DNA of 10,206 bases from Candidatus Omnitrophota bacterium (lineage in GTDB: Bacteria; Omnitrophota; Koll11; Gorgyraeales; Gorgyraeaceae): the NCBI GenBank assembly GCA_018818505.1, contig JAHIRR010000181.1:1-10206 (forward strand). Direction: 5' to 3'. This document shows positions 6,244-10,206 of the stretch, in pieces (within the stretch, counting starts at the first letter, position 1; each line of letters begins with the position of its first letter). Under the pieces are notes generated by a model that was not told where the DNA came from, did not search any database, and was given only the letters and a program-made list of their open reading frames with translations. The translations under genes were made by a program, and so were the position numbers.

Positions 6244-7006
6244 TATAAAACAAATCGAATCATTTTACCCGAAATACTTAAGGCAGTTTAAAAGAAATCT
6301 GCTGAGGGAATATTTACAATATAAAATCCTGGAAATTATTTTCTCTTCTGACTATGGAAATAAGCTGTCTTTTATGGGTGGCACGGCGATTCATATTATT
6401 CATTCAAATACAAGATTTTCCGAAGATCTGGATTTTGATAATTTAGGGTTAGATAAAAAAGATTTTGAAAAATTATCAGCATTCATTCAAAGACGTTTAA
6501 GATTAGAGGGCTATGACATAGAAGCTGAAACTTCTTTTAAAGGGGCATTTCGATTGTATGTGGGCATAAAAGGATTGCTTTATGAAAATGGGCTTTCATA
6601 CCATAAGCGGGAAAAGTTATTTATTTATATTGATATGGAACCACAGAATTTTTCTTATCATCCCGACAAGATTATACTGAACAAATTTGGCATTTTCTCG
6701 AGAATTAATGTTGTGCCTTTGGATATACTGTTGGCTCAAAAGTTATATGCTATTTTTATGCGCAAGAGGGCCATGGGCAGGGATTTTTATGATACTATAT
6801 TTCTTTTTGGGAGGACAAGGCCAAATATTGAATATTTAAGAAAAAAGATGAAGATAAAAGATATGGCCGATCTTAAGAGCAGGATTTTAAGAAAGTGTGA
6901 CGCCTTGAATTTTAAGAATTTAGTGTCTGACGTGGAACAATTTCTTTTTATGCCGGAAGACGCAAAGAAAATTTTGTTATTCCCTGAATATATAAAAAAG
7001 ATATAA
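6236..7006 (+). CDS. abiEii: AbiEii-family nucleotidyltransferase toxin
   Basis: 256 residues. The core signature 'FMGGTAIHII...RFSEDLDF' (47-68) contains the G-G-T loop and the S-x-D-x-D metal site (Ser63, Asp65, Asp67) of the DNA-polymerase-beta-like nucleotidyltransferases. The third acidic position is likely Asp133 in 'FIYIDMEP'. 'LLAQKLYAIFMRKRAMGRDFYD' spans 165-186, with the conserved Lys169 and the G-R-D triad at 181-183. All expected catalytic positions are present, so the toxin looks active. The family blocks growth by nucleotide transfer; relatives (MenT) modify the acceptor end of tRNA. The start lies eight bases inside abiEi, giving coupled translation. The stop is 8 bases before a palindromic element, with no T-rich terminator between them. 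Confidence 0.88.
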   Translation: MLDIKQIESFYPKYLRQFKRNLLREYLQYKILEIIFSSDYGNKLSFMGGTAIHIIHSNTRFSEDLDFDNLGLDKKDFEKLSAFIQRRLRLEGYDIEAETSFKGAFRLYVGIKGLLYENGLSYHKREKLFIYIDMEPQNFSYHPDKIILNKFGIFSRINVVPLDILLAQKLYAIFMRKRAMGRDFYDTIFLFGRTRPNIEYLRKKMKIKDMADLKSRILRKCDALNFKNLVSDVEQFLFMPEDAKKILLFPEYIKKI

Positions 7007-7013
7007 AAATCCT

Positions 7014-7054
7014 GAGATTGCTTTTCCCCGCCTGCGGCGGGGATCGCAATGACA
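7014..7054 (+). repeat. Palindromic element, type B copy 2
   Basis: It nearly duplicates 5502-5542: TCCCCGCC (7025-7032), loop TGC, GGCGGGGA (7036-7043), with ATTGC (7017-7021) and GCAAT (7046-7050) outside. The B copies thus flank the abiE operon on both sides in the same orientation. Confidence 0.85.
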
Positions 7055-7058
7055 GGGA

Positions 7059-7085
7059 TGGATTCCCGCTTTCGCGGGAATGACA
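7059..7085 (+). repeat. Palindromic element, type C (ATTCCCGC hairpin)
   Basis: ATTCCCGC (7062-7069), TTTC loop, GCGGGAAT (7074-7081), then GACA. This is a widely scattered intergenic repeat in many Gram-negative genomes; its reverse strand gives the familiar spurious peptide 'VIPAKAGIHP'. It abuts the type B copy with a few bases between. Confidence 0.8.
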
Positions 7086-7096
7086 ATGGTGTAGAA

Positions 7097-7136
7097 GGGT
7101 TCTCGACTCGCTTCGTTCGCTCGAACGATATTGTGG
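7097..7136 (+). repeat. Palindromic element, type D copy 2
   Basis: It starts GGGTTCTCGACTCG as at 5451 and ends CGCTCGAACGATATTGTG as at 8029-8046 (18 identical bases). The centre CTTCGTTCG is shorter than in copy 1. A truncated type A element follows at 7150. Confidence 0.7.
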
Positions 7137-7162
7137 GGGGGGCGTGGGTTAGAGATTGCTTC
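7133..7162 (+). repeat. Truncated type A element with asnB-like left flank
   Basis: GGGGG, one variable base, GTGG, one variable base, then TTAGAGATTGCTTC matches the intact asnB at about 8190-8214, the G-V-W-I-R-D-C-F codons. The match stops abruptly after CTTC (7162); the inner stem and right half are missing. It may be a fourth asnB scrap or half of a composite repeat. The bases from 7163 to 7203 show no feature. Confidence 0.5.
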
Positions 7163-7203
7163 ATTTTGATCGAGTAGGCTTAGGTTCTTTTTACGAAAAG
7201 ACC

Positions 7204-7232
7204 TTGACAATGTAGTTACATTATGCTAATAT
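7204..7232 (+). promoter_or_regulatory. Strong extended -10 promoter of the brnT operon
   Basis: TTGACA (7204-7209, perfect consensus), a 17-base spacer, and TAATAT (7227-7232) preceded by TG (7224-7225), an extended -10. The predicted transcript starts near 7239, giving a leader of about 20 bases. Confidence 0.8.
7209..7222 (+). promoter_or_regulatory. Palindrome in the brnT promoter spacer, likely antitoxin operator
   Basis: AATGTA (7209-7214), GT, TACATT (7217-7222) is a perfect 6-bp arm pair lying between the -35 and -10 boxes. Binding there would block RNA polymerase. Ribbon-helix-helix antitoxins of BrnTA-like pairs repress their own promoters, so the antitoxin at 7541 is the likely ligand (inference). 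ACAAT (7207-7211) and ATTGT (7231-7235) form a wider second pair. Confidence 0.6.
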
Positions 7233-7260
7233 TGTAGTAGAAAAGAAAAGGGCTTCTTAG

Positions 7261-7539
7261 ATGCGCATTAATGCTTTTGAATGGGATGAGAAGAATGAAG
7301 ATCATATAGCTAAGCATGGAGTAGCTATTTTTGAGGTTGAAGAATTGATTTCGTTTGGCAGACCTTTTTATCGGAGAACAAGAGAAGGTAAATATATTGC
7401 TTATGGTGTTAGTGAAGAAGGAAGGCATCTTTTTATTGTTTTTGCTATGAAAGGGAGTGCTCGGGTAAGAGTAATTAGTGCTAGAGATATGGCTGAGAAA
7501 GAAAAGCGTTATTATAGAAAGAGAAAAGGGGTGAAGTGA
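7261..7539 (+). CDS. brnT: BrnT-family ribonuclease toxin (type II TA)
   Basis: 92 residues, the usual length. It shows the family pattern from end to end: 'FEWDEKNEDHIAKHGV' (6-21) with the W-D and K-H-G-V blocks, 'EVEELISFGRPF' as the central helix, 'YIAYGVSEEGRHLFIVFAMK' as the core strands, and 'VRVISARDMAEKEKRYY' (69-85) with the conserved I-S-A-R near the end. BrnT is a RelE-like ribonuclease that cuts RNA and slows translation; its partner antitoxin neutralises it and represses the operon. AAAAGGG at 7246-7252 serves as the ribosome site. One base separates its stop from the antitoxin start. The toxin-first gene order is typical of brnTA. Confidence 0.9.
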   Translation: MRINAFEWDEKNEDHIAKHGVAIFEVEELISFGRPFYRRTREGKYIAYGVSEEGRHLFIVFAMKGSARVRVISARDMAEKEKRYYRKRKGVK

Positions 7540-7540
7540 T

Positions 7541-7873
7541 ATGAGGAAGAAATTACCTAAATTTAAATCTGAAGAAGAAGAAGCTCGTTTTTGGGCTACA
7601 CATAGTCCTCTTGATTATCCGGATGAATTTACTGATGTAGAGGAACCGCTTGAGATTTCGCCAAGTCTCTTGAAGAAGGTTAAAGAGAGAAGGGAAGAGA
7701 GAAAACGGCTCCTTACTCTTAGGATTGGACAACATCAGATTGATTTGGCCAAGGTTATTGCCAGATGTAGAGGCATTGGATATCAAACTCAGATGAGGAT
7801 GTGGGTTATTGAAGGGATGCGTAAAGACATTGCAGCGCATCCGGAGATAAGAAAACTTATTACTGCAAAATAA
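7541..7873 (+). CDS. brnA: CopG/BrnA-type ribbon-helix-helix antitoxin
   Basis: 110 residues, starting one base after brnT with GGGGTG (7527-7532) as ribosome site. The N-terminus 'MRKKLPKFKSEEEEARFW' with the following 'THSPLDY' is the toxin-binding arm seen in CopG-type antitoxins of type II systems (PF12441-like). After a charged linker (41-56), 'RLLTLRIGQHQIDLAKVIA' (56-74), then 'GYQTQMRMWVIEGMRKDI' (80-97), form the strand-helix-helix DNA-binding fold. It should dimerise, bind the palindrome at 7209 and wrap BrnT. The symbol is by position and fold; close BrnA orthology is not certain. Confidence 0.82.
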   Translation: MRKKLPKFKSEEEEARFWATHSPLDYPDEFTDVEEPLEISPSLLKKVKERREERKRLLTLRIGQHQIDLAKVIARCRGIGYQTQMRMWVIEGMRKDIAAHPEIRKLITAK

Positions 7874-7883
7874 CTCTATAAAG

Positions 7884-7912
7884 TTGTTAACCCGCCATAA
7901 AAATGCGATAAT
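7884..7912 (+). promoter_or_regulatory. Possible promoter for asnB
   Basis: TTGTTA (7884-7889), a 17-base spacer and GATAAT (7907-7912), with TG at 7904-7905 as an extended -10. It is the only promoter-like stretch between brnA and asnB. The resulting leader would be about 165 bases and cross the asnB scrap and a type D repeat. Confidence 0.35.
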
Positions 7913-7965
7913 CATTAGACAGGGATACTATCGGTTCAGGGAAAAGGAAAAGATGTATTGAATCA

Positions 7966-8010
7966 TTGGAGTTGTGGCATAGGGTGTTTGTGGATGGGAA
8001 GAATATTTGG
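7966..8010 (+). pseudogene. Remnant of an asnB 3' end (relic 3)
   Basis: These 45 bases match the last 45 bases of the intact asnB (9961-10005) at 34 positions and translate as 'LELWHRVFVDGKNIW' against 'LELWHRMFIDKENI-stop'. The stop codon TAG has become TGG, which joins the frame to the asnB downstream. It marks the end of a former upstream asnB copy in tandem with the present gene. A type D repeat begins 3 bases later. Confidence 0.75.
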
Positions 8011-8013
8011 AAT

Positions 8014-8047
8014 GGGGCTCGCTTTGCCCGCTCGAACGATATTGTGA
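8014..8047 (+). repeat. Palindromic element, type D copy 3 (short)
   Basis: It shares CGCTCGAACGATATTGTG (8029-8046) with 7118-7135. The left arm is reduced to GGGGCTCGCTTTGCC. It fills the gap between the asnB 3' scrap and the ribosome site of the intact asnB. Confidence 0.6.
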
Positions 8048-8082
8048 TGGTGAGGGGTGGGCTAGAAAGGGAAAAAGATTTT

Positions 8083-10005
8083 ATGTGCGGGATATGCGGG
8101 AAGATAACTTTAGATTCTAACAGCAGGTTGGATGAGGCGTTGATCCGCGGGATGTGCGGGACTTTGGCTCATCGCGGGCCTGATGATGAGGGGGTGTGGA
8201 TTAGAGATTGCTTCGTCCCGACTTCGTCGGGACTCGCAATGACATATGTGGGATTGGGGCATCGGCGGCTTAGTGTTATTGATGTTTCTTCTGCGGGGCA
8301 TCAGCCTATGGGGAATGAGGATGGGTCTATATGGCTGGCGATGAACGGGGAAGTATATAATTTTCCGGAACTCAGAAAAGATTTAGAGCAAAAAGGACAT
8401 ATTTTTAAATCACATACAGATACGGAAGTTATTTTGCATCTATATGAGGAAAAGGGTATTGATTGCCTTGGTGATTTAAGAGGGCCGTTCGCGTTTGCTA
8501 TATGGGATGAGAAAAGGCAAAGGTTGTTTATTGCCCGCGATAGAATGGGTAAAAAGCCAGTTTATTATATGTACAGGAATCAGACGTTGATATTCGCGTC
8601 TGAGATCAAGGCGATTCTTCAGGATCCTGAGGTTTCGGTGGAGGTGAATAGAGGCGCTGTCACTGATTATTTGAGTTATGGGTATGTGCCTACGCCTCTA
8701 AGCATGTTTAAGGGTATTATGAAATTACCCCCTGCGCATTTTATGATCTATGAGAAGGGCAATATAAAGATAGAGAGATACTGGGAATTGGATTTTTCAA
8801 AGAAGATCAAACTTTCTGAGCCGGAATGCTGCAGTAGGATCATGGAGCTCGCAGAAGAGGCGGTTCGCATAAGGATGATCAGCGATGTGCCGTTAGGGGC
8901 TTTTTTGAGCGGCGGGATCGATTCAAGCGCTGTAGTCTATATGATGAGTAAATTGAGCTCAAGGCCTATAAAGACGTTTTCTATAGGTTTTGAGGATAGG
9001 GAATACAGTGAATTAAAGTTTGCCAGGAAGATAGCTGATAGGTTTGGCACAGAGCACAAGGAGTATATGGTCAAACCTGACGCTATAGAGGTATTACCAA
9101 AACTCGTATGGCATTACAATGAACCGTATGCGGATTCTTCAGCTCTCCCGAGCTATTATGTGGCTAAGATGACCCGGCAGGAAGTTACTGTGGCCCTTAA
9201 TGGGGACGGGGGAGATGAGTGTTTTGGCGGATATGAGAGGTTTATGGCGGCAAGGTTCGCGGAGTATTTAAAAATAATTCCCGCGCCTTTTTTAAGAGCT
9301 ATTGCAGGGCGATTGCCTGAATCTCTCGGGCTTAAGGATTTCAGGACGAGGCTGAAAAGATTTTTATTAATGGCGTCAAAACCTTATCGTGAAAGGCATT
9401 ATAACTGGGTCAGTATTTTCAGAGATAGCGAAAAAGAAGATCTATTCAGTGACGCGTTTAAGAGAGAGATAAAGGATAGAGATAGTTTCGCGTATCTTGA
9501 TAATGCCTTTGATAGATGCCGGTCTAAGGATGTAGTGGATAAGGTCATGTCAGCGGATATAATGACCAATCTCCTGGATGACCTGCTGGTAAAGATGGAT
9601 ATCGCTACTATGGCGAATTCACTGGAAGGCAGGTCTCCGTTTCTTGATCATAAGGTCATGGAGTTTTCGGCTTCAATCCCCAGCAATATAAAAATAAAAG
9701 GGGTAAGGTTAAAGTATATACTTAAAAAGGCATTAAAGAATAAACTGCCTGATGAGATATTAGGAAGAGGGAAGATGGGGTTTGGCGTGCCTTTGGACAG
9801 CTGGTTCAGGGGCGGGTTAAAAGATTATTCCCGCGGGATTTTATTGAGCGATAAGTGCGTCAAGAGGGAGTATTTTAGAAAAGAGGCTTTAAAGAATATA
9901 TTGGATGACCATTGCGATGGCAGGGCTAATAATGGGGCTCGGATATGGAGCCTATTGTTTCTGGAGCTATGGCATAGGATGTTTATTGATAAGGAGAATA
10001 TATAG
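8083..10005 (+). CDS. asnB: AsnB-type glutamine-dependent amidotransferase (asparagine synthetase family)
   Basis: 640 residues. The ATG at 8083 is chosen because class II glutaminases need Cys2 at the mature N-terminus ('MCGICGK'); the frame upstream to 7966 is asnB scrap and repeat. Glutaminase domain: Cys2, 'AHRGPDDEG' (29-37), 'GLGHRRLSVID' (57-67) with Arg62, 'MNGEVYN' (87-93) and 'SHTDTEVILHLYEE'. Synthetase domain: PP-loop 'SGGIDSS' (276-282), 'KTFSIGF', 'YNEPYADSS' and 'LNGDGGDECFGGYERF'. All expected catalytic residues are present. The family makes asparagine or amidates other carboxylates using glutamine and ATP; in glycan clusters, amidation of a uronic acid is a common guess. Odd: residues 40-54, in the loop before Val-Gly-Leu-Gly-His, are the translation of a 45-bp palindrome and are extra relative to the family. 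Upstream AAAGGG (8067-8071) is a weak, distant ribosome site. Confidence 0.92.
   Translation: MCGICGKITLDSNSRLDEALIRGMCGTLAHRGPDDEGVWIRDCFVPTSSGLAMTYVGLGHRRLSVIDVSSAGHQPMGNEDGSIWLAMNGEVYNFPELRKDLEQKGHIFKSHTDTEVILHLYEEKGIDCLGDLRGPFAFAIWDEKRQRLFIARDRMGKKPVYYMYRNQTLIFASEIKAILQDPEVSVEVNRGAVTDYLSYGYVPTPLSMFKGIMKLPPAHFMIYEKGNIKIERYWELDFSKKIKLSEPECCSRIMELAEEAVRIRMISDVPLGAFLSGGIDSSAVVYMMSKLSSRPIKTFSIGFEDREYSELKFARKIADRFGTEHKEYMVKPDAIEVLPKLVWHYNEPYADSSALPSYYVAKMTRQEVTVALNGDGGDECFGGYERFMAARFAEYLKIIPAPFLRAIAGRLPESLGLKDFRTRLKRFLLMASKPYRERHYNWVSIFRDSEKEDLFSDAFKREIKDRDSFAYLDNAFDRCRSKDVVDKVMSADIMTNLLDDLLVKMDIATMANSLEGRSPFLDHKVMEFSASIPSNIKIKGVRLKYILKKALKNKLPDEILGRGKMGFGVPLDSWFRGGLKDYSRGILLSDKCVKREYFRKEALKNILDDHCDGRANNGARIWSLLFLELWHRMFIDKENI
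8199..8243 (+). repeat. Palindromic element, type A copy 2, in frame inside asnB
   Basis: Identical over 45 bases to 3976-4020. Inner stem GTCCCGAC (8215-8222), TTC, GTCGGGAC (8226-8233); outer ATTGC (8207-8211) with GCAAT (8236-8240). It is read as 'IRDCFVPTSSGLAMT' (residues 40-54) without stop or frameshift. The family normally passes from 'GPDDEGVW' to 'VGLGHRRLS' with only a few residues between. Confidence 0.9.
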
Positions 10006-10011
10006 CAAGCG

Positions 10012-10028
10012 CCCTTGTGCCACAAGGG
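10012..10028 (+). terminator. Hairpin after asnB, possible weak terminator
   Basis: CCCTTGT (10012-10018), loop GCC, ACAAGGG (10022-10028) begins 7 bases after the asnB stop. No U-tract follows directly; T runs come only at 10055-10060 and 10064-10070. It may protect the mRNA end instead of ending transcription. Confidence 0.4.
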
Positions 10029-10079
10029 TACGGGGCAGGCAGTACAGGTAATAATTTTTTTAATTTTTTTGAAAGAAAA

Positions 10080-10106
10080 ATGACACGCTCCTGTGTCTTA
10101 TATAAT
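10080..10106 (+). promoter_or_regulatory. Promoter with inverted repeat in its spacer
   Basis: ATGACA (10080-10085), a short 15-base spacer and a perfect TATAAT (10101-10106). GACAC (10082-10086) and GTGTC (10093-10097) form an inverted repeat between the boxes, a possible operator. An A/T-rich stretch (10050-10080) upstream could act as an UP element. It points to a gene beyond the window end. Confidence 0.55.
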
Positions 10107-10129
10107 AGGGGAGGTTTAAACCTGCCCTA
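10106..10129 (+). repeat. 24-bp near-perfect palindrome at the predicted transcription start
   Basis: The core AGGTTTAAACCT (10112-10123) is a perfect 12-bp palindrome. GGG and CCC arms and outer TA pairs extend it to 24 bp with a single G-G mismatch (10111/10124). It directly follows the -10 box, so it could be an operator or a 5' mRNA hairpin. GGGCAGG at 10033-10039 is complementary to its right arm. Confidence 0.6.
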
Positions 10130-10142
10130 CATGTTACAGGGA

Positions 10143-10200
10143 GGAGGTGAATAAATAGGTTGATTTAGGAGGTTTGGCAGTAGTATAATTACACAGGAGG
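10143..10200 (+). promoter_or_regulatory. Leader with three strong Shine-Dalgarno sites; next gene starts past the window
   Basis: GGAGGTGA (10143-10150), AGGAGG (10167-10172) and AGGAGG (10195-10200) are three near-perfect ribosome sites in 58 bases. The first two are followed only by very short frames (for example TTG-ATT-TAG at 10160). The third lies six bases before the window end, so a real start codon probably follows immediately. TTGATT (10160-10165), 18 bases and TATAAT (10184-10189) form a second possible promoter. Confidence 0.5.
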
Positions 10201-10206
10201 AAGAGA

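Noticed and set aside
5451..7136. CRISPR array
   Set aside because: The repeats are few, unevenly spaced, hairpin-forming and of several types, with genes between them; there are no uniform spacers and no cas genes.
6787..7210. Minus-strand open frames between abiEii and brnT
   Set aside because: Their peptides ('VIPAKAGIHP', 'CHCDPRRRRG') are the familiar spurious translations of palindromic repeats.
7966..8082. N-terminal extension of AsnB in the open frame before 8083
   Set aside because: It translates an old asnB 3' end and a type D repeat, and would bury the catalytic Cys2 that must be N-terminal.

Overview
The window looks like an accessory surface-polysaccharide locus of a Gram-negative-type bacterium, with every gene on the + strand. 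The AT-rich coding sequence, the sugar-pathway genes and the dense palindromic repeats ending in GCAATGACA recall uncultured phyla such as Omnitrophota. That placement is recalled pattern, not proof.

Layout. Bases 1-3018 hold a 5'-truncated membrane glycosyltransferase (GT39/PMT type), a NodB-like polysaccharide deacetylase and a two-part GNAT acetyltransferase; the last two overlap by ATGA. Bases 3087-5399 hold a SAM methyltransferase, a family 2 glycosyltransferase and a second SAM methyltransferase; the last two overlap by TGATG. Bases 5400-7873 are a defence/toxin-antitoxin island: an AbiEi/AbiEii type IV pair with a clear promoter and inverted repeats, then a BrnT toxin with a CopG/BrnA-type antitoxin behind a strong extended -10 promoter. 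Bases 8083-10005 hold a full-length asnB-type glutamine-dependent amidotransferase. The last 200 bases look like a leader: promoter, palindromes and three strong Shine-Dalgarno sites, with the gene starting just past the window end.

Working together, the polysaccharide genes would build and decorate a glycan (sugar transfer, N-deacetylation, acetylation, methylation, amidation). The two toxin-antitoxin pairs are cargo, not part of that pathway.

The main result concerns asnB. Small asnB-derived remnants lie in the gaps between genes (3020-3070, 3925-4105, 5406-5452, 7966-8010, perhaps 7133-7162). The toxin-antitoxin island sits between an N-terminal and a C-terminal asnB scrap, as if it replaced the middle of an asnB copy. 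The intact asnB carries a 45-bp palindromic element read in frame inside its glutaminase domain; the identical 45 bp lies in the remnant at 3976-4020. A different palindromic element (5451) follows the same codon in another remnant. asnB copies therefore seem to have been repeatedly gained, invaded by palindromes and deleted here.
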